Shown here: one piece after another, positions 25,334 through 36,236 of the stretch
Numbering within the stretch: position 1 is the stretch's first letter
Layout of the letters: every line of letters starts with the position of its first letter
NCBI RefSeq assembly: GCF_003171515.1
Contig: NC_089394.1
Coordinates: 2,294,001 to 2,358,000 of the forward strand
Origin: Pyrenophora tritici-repentis
Lineage: Eukaryota; Ascomycota; Dothideomycetes; Pleosporales; Pleosporaceae
Direction of reading: 5' to 3'
Length of the DNA stretch: 64,000 nucleotides
Program-made: the position numbers and the translations under genes
The notes under the pieces: generated by a model
Told to the model about the DNA's origin: nothing
Database searches by the model: none
What the model saw: only the letters and a program-made list of their open reading frames with translations

Positions 25334-26563
25334 ATGGCAATGCATCTCGCCAGTATGGTACACGGCAGCGTAAGGGAGCGCGACGCTTTCCAGCACACAC
25401 AACACCCAGCCTACTACCAACAACCACAGTCTCGATACCCCATGTCGGGTGTTGCTGCCTCCTCCTATCCGGTACAGGCCCCATCACCGTCACACCAACA
25501 ACAACAGCAGCAGCAGCAGCAGCAGCAGCAACTGCACCAGTACCGTCAGCAGCAACAAACAACACAACAGCGTCCTCAGTCGCCGCCTTCGCCCCCGGCC
25601 GAGGAGAAGAAGCCTTCACTGCCCTCAATTTCGAGCTTGCTTGAGTTCGCCGGCAACGAGAAGCCTGCTTCCGAAACTGGTAAGACCTCACGGTTGCACT
25701 TTCCCTCAAGTACATCGCTAATCACCATCGCAGCTTCCCATAGTCCTCAATCACAACATCGCCAGTCTGCATCGCCGCAATTACGGCAAGCACAGCAGGG
25801 AGGGTCAACCGCCATGCAGCAGCCAGCGCAACCCCAGACAAGCCGGCAAGAGCAGTTCACTTCCTACGCGCCCGCCTCGGCCCCAAACAGCACTAGGATG
25901 ACACTGCCCCCAACACCACCAATGCACCCCGACATGGCGCACGACGGTAACCAGTCGCCTTCAGCTGCTTCTAGTCACTCGGCCACCTCTACGCCTTACT
26001 TCATCGGTGGCTCTCTCAACAACATGGAGCCCCACCAACAGCGACAGTCGTTTTCCTCCATGCCTCCTCTGAAGCGGGACTCACTACAGTCTCACTCCAT
26101 GTCGCCTTACAGCAACTCCGTGTACGGCCAGTCACCTTACCAGTCGTCACCGGGCGCCATCTCTTCAGCCTCGTTCTACTCACCAGAGCAACACTCTTAC
26201 AACAGCCCTGCTGCCTATGCGCAGCGCCCATTGCCTTCAAACTTCCAGCCCCACACAATGCCTCTGCCTGTACCTGTGCCCAGCCCTGCTGCCAACGGCT
26301 CAAACCCATGGCAACACCACCACTACATTAGCACTTCGAGCCAGTCGCAGTTCCCTCAGTCGCAAGACCGCTACATCTGCTCCACTTGCAACAAGGCCTT
26401 CTCGCGGCCAAGCAGCCTTCGCATCCACAGTCACAGCCACACTGGCGAGAAGCCCTACAAGTGCCCGCAGCCTGGCTGTGGCAAAGCCTTCAGTGTCCGC
26501 AGCAACATGAAGCGCCACGAGCGAGGTTGCCACGCAGCCTCAAGCACCACACTTTCGACCTAA
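25334..26563 (+). CDS. flbC: C2H2 zinc-finger regulator, FlbC-like
   Basis: Start ATG at 25334 ([11 protein letters not shown]). Spliced exons 25334-25679 and 25734-26563 give 391 aa. The intron has a GTAAGA donor, GCTAATC branch and CAG acceptor. It is 54 nt without a stop, so retention would give 409 aa. The N-terminal two thirds is Gln/Ser/Pro-rich with a 12-Gln run, a [13 protein letters not shown] segment and [12 protein letters not shown]. Two C2H2 fingers lie near the C-terminus (about residues 327-380): CSTC...H.H and CPQPGCGK...HERGCH, joined by HTGEKPYKC. This C-terminal pair, with [12 protein letters not shown] and [16 protein letters not shown], is the pattern I associate with FlbC, an activator of conidiation in Aspergillus. 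Orthology is inferred from the fingers, not proven. Nuclear DNA-binding regulator. Unusually isolated, with no recognised gene for over 6 kb on either side. Confidence 0.8.
   Translation: MAMHLASMVHGSVRERDAFQHTQHPAYYQQPQSRYPMSGVAASSYPVQAPSPSHQQQQQQQQQQQQLHQYRQQQQTTQQRPQSPPSPPAEEKKPSLPSISSLLEFAGNEKPASETGKTSRLHFPSSTSLITIAASHSPQSQHRQSASPQLRQAQQGGSTAMQQPAQPQTSRQEQFTSYAPASAPNSTRMTLPPTPPMHPDMAHDGNQSPSAASSHSATSTPYFIGGSLNNMEPHQQRQSFSSMPPLKRDSLQSHSMSPYSNSVYGQSPYQSSPGAISSASFYSPEQHSYNSPAAYAQRPLPSNFQPHTMPLPVPVPSPAANGSNPWQHHHYISTSSQSQFPQSQDRYICSTCNKAFSRPSSLRIHSHSHTGEKPYKCPQPGCGKAFSVRSNMKRHERGCHAASSTTLST
25496..25531 (+). repeat. CAG/CAA run coding 12 glutamines
   Basis: Twelve consecutive Gln codons (three CAA, then mostly CAG, ending CAA) within the N-terminal region of the C2H2 regulator. 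Followed by further Gln-rich sequence (LHQYRQQQQ). Likely length-variable between strains. Confidence 0.9.
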
Positions 26564-29500
26564 AGGCCTAAAATTCATTTTAATCGTCCATCGTAATCGG
26601 CCTGACAAGCCTAGATCTACCTTTGAGTAGTCTTTTCCCCGACATACTTTGCTCTGTCGAATCTTGCCAACGATACCATCTGCACGACTTTTGCATCGGC
26701 GTTCCGGATATAACTTTATTTTTAAGCATTTTCTGGAGTTCATTTCGTCACATCAACGATATCCTACATCGCCATGGGTCGCGATGATGTACCCTTATTT
26801 CCGTTTTGGACAGAATATCCGTCTCGCTTTCTTCGAGCACGGCATTAATTCGACAAGTCCCTTGCACTTGTTTGTACTATAGTAGGCAACCTGCATGAGC
26901 CTGCAAGGCTCCGACATATGTCAAACCTACCAAATCAATATTATCACAAGATTCAAAAAACATCTTCATGCTGCCAGTGATTGATCATGTCGAAGGGTTA
27001 TGCATGGGAGCGATGTTTAGCATTGAATGTCAGTCCCTCCAAACGTAGTGGAAACTGCAAACGTCAGGGCCGCATTGGGCCTTGATCGCTGCGGACTGAC
27101 GCGCATACGTGGTCGGCGATGGATTACCCATGTCGAATCTCTCGGTTTTGTGAGTTTACGAGATGCAAAAGGCCGTCATCGTTTGGTCTGCAACACTTTG
27201 AAGCTGCTTGCCCACGCATCTACCACCCCACGTCGGCCGATCAAAGATGCACATAAGCGCAGTCTCCTGGCTTATACAAAGCCATGTTATTGATTTTGTG
27301 GAGGCATGAAGATCCCAAGGGAGTCACAGGTCCATCTCCCGTACCCGATGACAGGTTGGCCAACGCATAATGCAGGATGCTATGATCAGGCGCGGATCTC
27401 AGGCGGACAACGCAAGCCATGTCCGCACTGCTCTAAAACACAGCCTTGTTGACAGTTGACGTTTGTCATGGTCGACACTGTACCCGCTGAAAGCCGTATT
27501 TCGTCCATGCCGCGCAGTAGACTGGCAGACGGAAACCAGTCCCAAGACTCACCCCCGCTCCAGAACAAGGCACAAAAGCTCATCCCGGCCACCAATACGA
27601 CAAGACTAGTAAAAGTCATGTCAGTGGATTGAAACACTCTTGGCCCTATAATACAGAAGTAATATTATCAACAGCCGTCACGAATGCCCCCTTTGACCCC
27701 CTAGCTGACAGCAACTACAAAAGCATAATCTCGACGGGTATACGGCTTTAGTTTGTCAGGTTTGTTACTCCACATCCCGATGTGATGAAGCTGCACGGGC
27801 AAGACCGCACGCAAACGCATGAGCATCGGGCGACGATCGTCACTTAACTATTCTCCGCACCCCTGGGGCGCTCATCTTACCGTGTTCCCAAGCCAGGCCT
27901 TCGAACGATAGTGTCGGGTTTCCAATAAGTCTGAAACGGGCGTTGCGCGGCCATGGCAATAGCAGCGGCTTTGTAGTCCAAATTCATCGAAAAATCTCCA
28001 CACATGGTCCGACGTCACGTTAGAGTAGGCTCAGTTGGTCTTGGTTCACGGGCTCCCGTCAAAAGCAACCAAGTATTAACATATTCTAGACCCTTGCTGC
28101 TCCTTTCCCTCTCGGATAAGATGGGCTTTTGAATCCTTTTGAACGGACGTGGTACGGCACACTGAGCCCAAATGTGATTTCCCCACAGAAGGGCAAAAAG
28201 CAACTTGTTCGCATAGTACACTCGATTTGAACAAGCAATTTTGGTCCTGGCGGCATAAAGAGCTGAAAGAGAGAGCATACGCTACCCGTTCAGTGGGTGT
28301 TATACTTTAGGCGAGGTCTCAGCCGCCGTTGATGGCAGCAAAAAAGCAAAGTGTGTGAGGCAGGTGAAGGTGGCTCCCTTGATTCGAGCGCGCACCCAAG
28401 TTCCTGCCAATCGGGTCCATGGTGCCTGTGGATCACAAAGGGTGCTCTCAAGCCCTTGGATCGTGCTCGCGCGAGATCTGCGCATCATCAGTTCTGGCTC
28501 TGGGACTTTTCCCAGTTTTGCGGATGCGTTTCAGCTTGTCGTCCCTCAATCTCCGTCTCGCTTACAGAGCGATGGCGCACCGAGAGGGGGAGATGGTGAT
28601 GATACGCGCAATACGAACGGCTGGCACAGCTGCGCCCTTCACCAGCCACAAGGAGCCATGGCGCTGCGGGACAGGACCGGCGTTGGCCATGTGCTGTTAT
28701 GCTGTCACCTTGCAGCCGTCGCTCCCGGCAACCAGTTTCTCGATGCATGTGGTCGAGAGCGATGCGTAGAGGACATGGTACCATTGTGCTGCACGTGAGA
28801 TGCAAGTCGAATATTGAAGGCAGAAGGTACCGAAGGAGAGGGCCCTTGGCAAGGCCACCCGCCCAATCATGACGATACGCATCTACGATCTCTGGCCTCG
28901 GAACCGACCCGCGATTGTCGTGGTTAGTGATTAGCGGGAAGGTGCGCATGCGCTCGAAATAACTGCAGCTGCCAGCGTCGTCATCGCCTGCTATCCAGCT
29001 ATCCCATAGTGCCAAGCATTTCTCCCCCTAGCAGCCCAATCAGGCCGCCCCAGTGTCATTTGTTTGCTGTCGTGCGCAATATGTACTAGTAGAGGTAGGC
29101 ATGCTGGCCTCTCAATCTGTTTGCAAGATTACCATCTTTGGGCGACTTCGCTGCGAAATTGTTGCTGGCTACCGCCCTAAGCGTAGTACTACTCTACGCA
29201 TAGTCCCCCTCAATCAGCCAACACGCATCATCCCTGGACGCCAACCTTCCAGAAGGAGGTTTGCACGGAATTACCCATACCGCCGCGCGACCGCGACCGT
29301 TGCCCCTCATTTTCCCCATGACTTATCATGTCCAAGTAAGGCAGGGACCATGGCCTCGCATCTCACCCGTGGCCAGGTTATCCTTCCCTCTCAGCACGAG
29401 GGACCCCGACACGAGGAATGTGACAAGAGAGAAAACAGTCATGGACAACAAATGATTTTCCTTCGAACCGGCGATCGACAAGAGCTGCAGGTATGTATAG

Positions 29501-32160
29501 CACCGCAGTACGATAACTGCCGACACGTGCTATCAACCGCGGTGCTATTGTGGAGAAGAGAAGATCGCTCTGGTACTGGCATGGTACTGGTCTGGTACTG
29601 GTAGCCGTTAGGCGGTAGTAGAGCGGTGAGTATCAACGCTTCGACCCTAAGCCCTTAGTTAGCGATCCAGAAACGGGCTATCTTCTATTACCTTGGAGCA
29701 TGAAAACACATATTCGAGACTCCGCGAGACACGTCAATGTCGGAGAATATCCACCTCGTGCCGGCACGCTTCAAGAGTCAGACACCGTACCCGCGCTTGT
29801 GTGACAGCTGTGATCGACCATTTACGCCCTCGCGCGAACGCCCAAGCCCACCTTCTGTCCGTTCGCATCCTGGACAGCATACGAACCGCTTATCCTAGCG
29901 CGAGGCGGGCGAATGCTCCGAGTCTAAGACTTGATGGGGCCTGACCGTGCAGCCAGACATGGCATGAAGGGATCATCCCAGCACCGGAAGACGGACATCG
30001 CTTGACCCTGTCGAGATTATCGTATCGTCCGCCTAGCCATCTCACGTTTTGCTCTCCGAGAGGGGAAAACCGTTTGAGTCAAGATATGGAGATGCCTTTC
30101 TTAGGCCCGACTCGTGGAAAGTACCATTGCGCCATTCCCCGATACTTGGTCTCGCGTCGCGCGCCAAAACAGCGCCATGGTGTGACGTCGCCGAAGTCGT
30201 TGAAACAGCCTCACTAAACGGTCGCTTGCAACACCATCGCACTGCCTGGGGCAGAAGACGCGTTGTTATCGACAACAAAACAGGCTTCGGCGGAAGGGAA
30301 GAAGCTCGACTATCGAGCGGGAACTAACATGGCGCAAATCGCCCAACTGTTTTGTCAAGGGAACTTCGTCGCGACCTTGCCTACTCCAGCTGCTGGCATA
30401 ATGCTTGTTTGCCTCAGGCAGCCATGACTAGAAATTGGAGCCGCTGGGCCCGTTCCCTTCCTCACCGTCATCTTTGTGCACGAGGCCGTTCATACAACGG
30501 GGATACACCACGTCGTGACCCTGCGCGCGTGATACGGCGCGTTTTCACATTAATTGTAGGCATTACGAGCCGGGACCTCCTAGCCGGCTTTCCTTCTATA
30601 ACTCAGTCTTGACCATTGCTTTGGTTTCGCAAAACACGGGGCGGGTCCCTTGTTCACCAAGCTGTCACAGAACCCCAGAGGACTTGACCGCAATCCTACG
30701 ACCAGGAAACACCCAGTTGCGCGCATGTCCTAGGTGCGGAGAGTGCTCCAAGCCGGATCATGAGTTGGGCAACAACGAGGCGGACGGTGAGCATGGTGGG
30801 TTTTCATAGCGACGAGGCGGTCAGCGACCGTGGTAGTTTGGACAGCAAATGTCCATGCTGCCCATGGCGACTCAGCATGACTCCATCGCAAGACTGCCGC
30901 GTTCCGTTCCTTCCTTCCATCTCCGCAAAGTCAAATTGTTCCCGATTGTCAGTTCATCGTCCACGACTCCTTGACCAGCGTCATCTTCTCTGCCCCACAC
31001 ACAGGGAACCGCAACCCGAGAATTCAAAACAACCAAGGCAGAAACACCCGCATCCCATGGGCACCTCCGAGGACGCGTAATGAAGTTTGGAAGGACGGGC
31101 AGAGTGAGACCTAACAGTCTCATCTGTTTGATCTCATCCATGAAAGAAAAAAGCAATACCAGTACCAAGTGAAAATGCCGCTGCCTAAGCCCCATCATCC
31201 CCTAGCAAGCTTGTACTAATGATGCCTAATCCGTCAGTTTTTTCCTTAGTTCGCATTCACATTTCTAGGAATGCTTTCACTATAGTGTACGTATGCCCCT
31301 TGTCCTAGATCCAATTGCCCGGTTATGAAAAAACCCTCAACGGGCCGACGTTTACAACGACAACGGAAAAACCGGTGTAGCAGTAAAGAGTGAGAAAATA
31401 GTCACCTAAACGTTTTGCCGCGTTACTATTTCCGTGTCTGCCAATCCGCTACCCGGGGTCCTGGCTGTTTCAGTTTCTAGTCCCGTCATCTACTTTTCTT
31501 GCCAATTTCTTACCCTCCTCCGCCTCTCCTATACCCGCAGCCTCCGTGATATAGGTGCTGACAGGCCCTTTATTGATTTTTTTTTTAACTTTTTGCCGGT
31601 CGGCAGGCCGTGACGACTTTAGACTTGGTGTTGTTTGAGAAAACGAGCGGGGGACTAGGGGTGTCAGCCTCCCCGAGCCCAAAAAATCCCTCCTTGGCTA
31701 CCCTGAAAGCGGCGAGGCGGATGTGGAGGCGAAGGAAAGTGAGGGAGAAGACTTGGGCTTGGCGACGCTTCCGTATCCCAAGGACATGTCACTCTGAGGA
31801 TGTCGTTATCGGCGATGGTGAGGCTCTCTGTCAGCGACCGCCCGTATCGCGGAAACAAAGAAAAGAGTAAAGTCCATGTTTGGATATTTGTTCTGACCTT
31901 CGTATCGAGGGGAGCGGCGTGGAACAACTTTAGCGCGCGCTTACAGTAGAAAATCATATCGAACGGCGGGCGAGCGATCGTACCGTAGTCGCTAGCTGTC
32001 AGTCAGTCAGCCAACGCACGTCTTATTCGTATGGCGGGAGATGTACAGATGACAGCGGAGCCATTGTCTGAGCTCTTTGTTGGATGATCAATCATACCGA
32101 AGACACTCGGTGGTGGTGTTGGTCTTTGTCAGCTCCTCTTCGGTGTTCTCCGTATTCAAT
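26564..32160. other. Long gene-poor region downstream of the C2H2 regulator
   Basis: About 5.6 kb with no gene of recognised family. It holds the regulator's 3' UTR at its left end and one weak small-secreted-protein candidate (27386-27619, listed separately). A short run of GGTACTGG words lies at 29570-29602. The remaining frames are short and overlapping, without domain or splice support. Confidence 0.4.
27386..27619 (-). CDS. Possible small secreted protein
   Basis: An ATG at 27619 opens a 77-aa frame. It starts with a plausible signal sequence (MTFTSLVVLVAGMSFCALFW) and ends with a Cys-containing tail (NVNCQQGCVLEQCGHGLRC). The frame is uninterrupted and the tail has five cysteines, which makes it stand out from other frames in this gene-poor stretch. 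No family is recognised and no intron is needed. Against it: short length, no clear TATA element checked, and chance open frames of this size are common here. Confidence 0.25.
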   Translation of the reverse strand: MTFTSLVVLVAGMSFCALFWSGGESWDWFPSASLLRGMDEIRLSAGTVSTMTNVNCQQGCVLEQCGHGLRCPPEIRA

Positions 32161-32194
32161 CGGAGATTGGATGGTAAGATGGGGTGGTTGTAGC

Positions 32195-32461
32195 GTTACT
32201 GTAAGCATTCTGGAGTAACCCGAAGCTTACATTTCTTACAAACATCTTGGTATGAAAAGTTGGGAAATTAACTTGGCGATGATTATGCTTGCCACGTGTA
32301 GAGTTACTGTAAGCATCGGGAGCAATCTGAAGCTTTCAAGATGAGGTAGTAAGATGTGGTTGTAGCGTTACTGTAAGCATCGGGAGTAATCTGAAGCTTG
32401 GAAGATCGGAGAGTAAGATGGCTGAAGCGTCACTGTAAGCATGGAGAGTACTCCGAAGCTT
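32195..32461 (+). repeat. Four copies of a 33-34 nt repeat
   Basis: Copies at 32195-32228, 32303-32335, 32367-32399 and 32429-32461. Each begins GTTACTGTAAGCAT (GTCACTGTAAGCAT in the last) and ends GAAGCTT. Copies 1, 3 and 4 are preceded by related GTAAGATG-containing flanks. Copies 1 and 4 are also followed by similar tails (ACATTT... ACTTGGCGATGA...GCC), so the array has two levels of repetition. Noncoding. Confidence 0.85.
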
Positions 32462-32534
32462 ACATTTGTTCTTACACACCGCAATATGAAAATTTGTGAA
32501 AATGAAACTTGGCGATGACTCTGCTCGCCAGGTG

Positions 32535-32850
32535 TTGGTTCCTTTCTTTTCTTACTCTCACTTCATGTTGGTAAGAAGCTTAGTGAGGGTGTTGGAATTT
32601 ACCGATCGATTACTCCTTACTTCCTACGCGTGCTGATGTAGAATGCTGATCTTAGTCTACGGGGCGGACTCTGGTATGTACTGTGCACTGCACCCTCTTT
32701 TGTTGTGCTTACCTCATGTTAGTAGACCATCAGTGAGAGTAAGAGCGAGGGAAAAACTTACCGACTGGTTCTCCAGATCTTTATAGTTGTTTGATTCTCC
32801 CGAGTTGCTGATCTGGATCTACGAGTTGGATCTACGGTGGTGTGTGCTGC
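32535..32850 (+). repeat. Diverged direct duplication
   Basis: Two similar tracts, about 32535-32680 and 32695-32850. They share in order CTTAC..., TTCATGTT/CTCATGTT, a GTGAGGGT/GTGAGAGT word, AATTTACCGA/AACTTACCGA, TGCTGAT and AGTCTACGG/GGATCTACGG. Similarity is patchy, so the boundaries are approximate. Confidence 0.45.
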
Positions 32851-33385
32851 CGGTGTGATTTCTTGCTTCGATCGATCTGAATGCTTGCGTGGATTGTTTG
32901 TGGGGGGGTTGCTAGGAAAGGGGTGGTTAGACCGTCTTTTGCGGATTGGATGTATGATACAGCGGACAGACTTGCCTTTTTTGTGACACCCGTGCTGAAT
33001 GCGGCATGTGTTTTTTTTAGAGATTGTTTCTTGGCATATTGCGATTCTGAGTAGGGAAAGAAGATAGGCGAATATATGTACTGCTGCGTATGGAGGTGTG
33101 GGATTGTGTTGAGAACACAAGATAACGATAATGATATGTACTTGTGTGAGAAGGATGAATGAGTGTGCATAAAGTGGTGTTCCTGAGTTGCGCCTCTTTG
33201 CACGATCTGTAACCGGGAGTATAGATACTAGTGAAAATATGTGCTATAGACAATAGATATGTTCCAGATTACAAAAAACAAAACACATATGGTCATAGTT
33301 ATATGATAGGACAATGACAATCACATCAAATCCAAATCTGTTTTATACCTCACTAGAGTCGCACTATGTGCGCCGCTTTAGCTTC
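32851..33385. other. Intergenic before the HET pseudogene
   Basis: No gene recognised. This is the 3' flank of the HET gene, which is read leftwards. Frames at 32758-33253 are low-complexity and overlap each other. Confidence 0.5.
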
Positions 33386-35401
33386 CTAATATTTATTCTT
33401 TATAATAGGAGCTGGCGACCCTTCTAACTCATACAGCGACCCTTGTAACTCACAGACTTCCTTAAAGTTAATCTTGACAATTATTATACTTATCCCATTT
33501 TCCTTGTTTGGGCCAATGTGAGCGTAGGCGCTGAAATCCATATGGCATTCCGTGATATCATATTCTGTGTTAGATGGGCCGTAATGATCGTGCATGAGAT
33601 TCCAACTGAGACTTCGGTCAACTTCATTCGCAAAAACCTGTTGTGCTTGAAGCCCCTGGAAGTCCGGTGAGAGTGCGTCATCTTCCCGCTCTAGGGCCGA
33701 CAATACTGTATTCGCCAGGTCTTGCACCAACTTTTGCGACGGTGTGATGTCGTCTTCGTAAATTCTACTAGTAGATGGTTCAAGAGTGCGGGGGTAAGGG
33801 TTTGGTATATCCAGGAAATGCGGCTCGAGCAGGGGGCTGTACAAGATCTTGCACGCGTATCCTCTCAAGTTCTCCATTTCGGCGTTGAAAAAAACTAGCA
33901 GGTGGGAACGATCATCGCCTTGCATGAGTACTGCGCCGCGGCGATGACCTGGAGGGAAAACATGAATATCGCCGTAAAGTGTATCTTCGGATATGCCTTG
34001 GGAGGTAAGCGCTGTAACCTTCGCACTCCAACATCTCGGATGATAGAACCTCCCAATTCTGTCAGGCATCCTTACAGCAATTATTGCAGATTGTTGTGCT
34101 TGTTGAGCAGGTTCTTGCTTCATATATATAGTCATCGTCTTGATGTTCTTACACTCAAGCTTAGGAGCTGATTCCTTCTCGGAGCGTGATATGTCTGATG
34201 GGGACACTCGAATAAACCGTGTTTAGAGGCCCGATGTGGCGAGCATCCCGTGCGTAGCAGTAACATCCCGGTGGGCCAAGGCGAACGATTGGTAGTGCGA
34301 GCTGTTCAGGAACCGAACTATAGGTGCTACAATTTAGGATAGCCACTCCATACGGACCATCATCCCAATGAATGACCGGGATCTCGATTCTAAGGCCTTT
34401 GTTCGTCATGGAAAATGGACTTTGAAGACCCGAATCTCGTGTTGGGATCAGACTACCAGCTCCTCGAAACTTCGACGGATGCGAAGCCAGAGGCCGACAT
34501 ATATCATCCTTCATGGCCTCAAACCCGATCTTCCATGCAAAAAGTGTCTGATCATCCGTTTGTTTCATGATTTCCTGCTATAGAATGTGAGTAGAATGTA
34601 CAGTCTGTTGAACAAGAGACCCACCTGAAGACGAAGAAACGCTTTTGGACCCTCCCCATATAGTAACGGCATATTGACACCGACTATCCCGAGTAGACAG
34701 TATGCTAAGTCTTCAGTCCGCGTAGTTTGTCGCTCGGAAGCCCAAGATAGACGTTCTGCGATGCTGCATTCACTCACATCCCGAACACGTAATACGCCAT
34801 GATTGATCCCAGTCCTGCTTGCCACCAGTTCCACAAGCGAACTTTTTGTACCGATTTGGTTCCAACCATACGTGCCATTCACAAAGAAAATGACTGAACG
34901 GGGCGCGATCAACTCTTGCAACATCCACCATCTTGTCCACCATTTGCTTCTCATGACAAGCAAGGTAGGCTGCTCATGCATGGGACGAAGGTTGCTCTCT
35001 CCAGCAAGGACATAGTCATCGTTATTGACCCAACGTCCGTTGGCATCCTCTGCTTTGTAAGAAGACCATGTTTGTACGTCTGAAAGATAGACATAACAGA
35101 CTTGTGATTTTTTGTACCACTCGTACATGGAATTGATAGCTTCCGAAAGCTCAGAACTTGAGGTTTTGTCGATACAGCAAGTATCTACCCAAACGAACCC
35201 AATCCCGTCATTCAGCGATAGCTAGCAGGATTGTTTTATCTTCCTGTAGCCAGATTTGTGACGCGTAGCCCGTGTTGAAAGCTTGAGCTCCTGGTATGTG
35301 ACTTCCTCGCTCTCCCATCGATGTGAAAGGATTGCATACGGTGGGGTGGTGTTGCCTTCGAACTCGCTAAACTGCATGACCGTTGCACGTAGGAGGCGCA
35401 T
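33386..35401 (-). pseudogene. HET-domain (heterokaryon incompatibility) gene, disrupted
   Basis: Read right to left from MRLLRATVMQF at 35401. HET motifs appear in order: PPYAILSHRWESEEVTYQE, GYRKIKQSC, then after a TAG at 35224-35222 in the same frame GIGFVWVDTCCIDKTSS, ELSEAINSMYEWYKKS, CYVYLSDV, RWWMLQELIAP, and EDLAYCLLGIVGVNMPLLYGE. An intron follows (donor at 34624, acceptor at 34578 or 34575, a TAGCAG tandem acceptor), then QEIMKQTDDQTLFAW. Near 34208 the continuation moves to another frame (PSDISRSEKES ... TIYMKQ) and runs to a stop at 33386. HET proteins trigger incompatibility cell death on contact between unlike strains. A CAG-to-TAG change and a one-base indel fit a recently inactivated allele. 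If the shift is really an unrecognised intron, the TAG alone still truncates the HET domain. Confidence 0.8.
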
Positions 35402-36236
35402 CCTGGCATGATAATTTAAACTAAATTCCGAGAGAGTGTTCGAACAGTGTCGCAAATAGGATGTGCTGTATGGCTACTGCCATACGGGATCAATGATTTG
35501 TTAGAGGACTTATGGGGGTACACCTAAGAAGTGGCTTATATGTCGTTGAGTGGGGCTGTGCTCCAGCCTGATGAGGCAACCCATTCAGGTTCATTGGAAT
35601 CCTGCACCATACATACGACCAGGCTTCATTTTCGACTTTTGGAAGATATGAGTCGGGGTGCAAGGTGAACGTGATGGTGACATGGTAATGATGAGGATTG
35701 CGATCAGTCCCACCTGCTCCTGCTCTTTTCGCATGCTCGGCACCAATCGGCTGTACGCTAGACCTATCTTGCACCTAGTATATGACGACCAAGAGACCTA
35801 GATATTGAACTGCAACACTCGAATGAGAGGATATTGCGTTGCTACATTGGTTAGGAGAAGCATTAATAGTAATAGAGCGGAAGATAAGACTCTGACAAGA
35901 GAAACTGGTATAGTACTAGGTCGAGCGGACGATGGCGTTGAGTATAGACTAACGAACCCTCACACAACTCCCAAGTTCGAGGCAAGGTGAATCCTTCGTG
36001 AACATGGCTTGATACATCTCCTAAGTTTAATGCCTTTGGCCTGGTCCAACATGTAGCACGATTTGATATAGATTTACTTAGTGATGCTTACTCGAATGAG
36101 GTTCCGCGTTTATCTGATATGAGATGTCATTATGAATGCAGACTCGACTTACTTAACAAGAACTCGCGCCTTCCAAAAGTCACGATGTCCACATAAGTAT
36201 AACGCGTGTAGCTCATCAACAACTTTGAGGTGCCAC
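35402..36236. other. Intergenic between HET pseudogene and CREG-like gene
   Basis: No gene recognised; the frame at 35490-35774 has no domain. Holds the HET upstream region and the 3' flank of the CREG-like gene. Confidence 0.55.
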
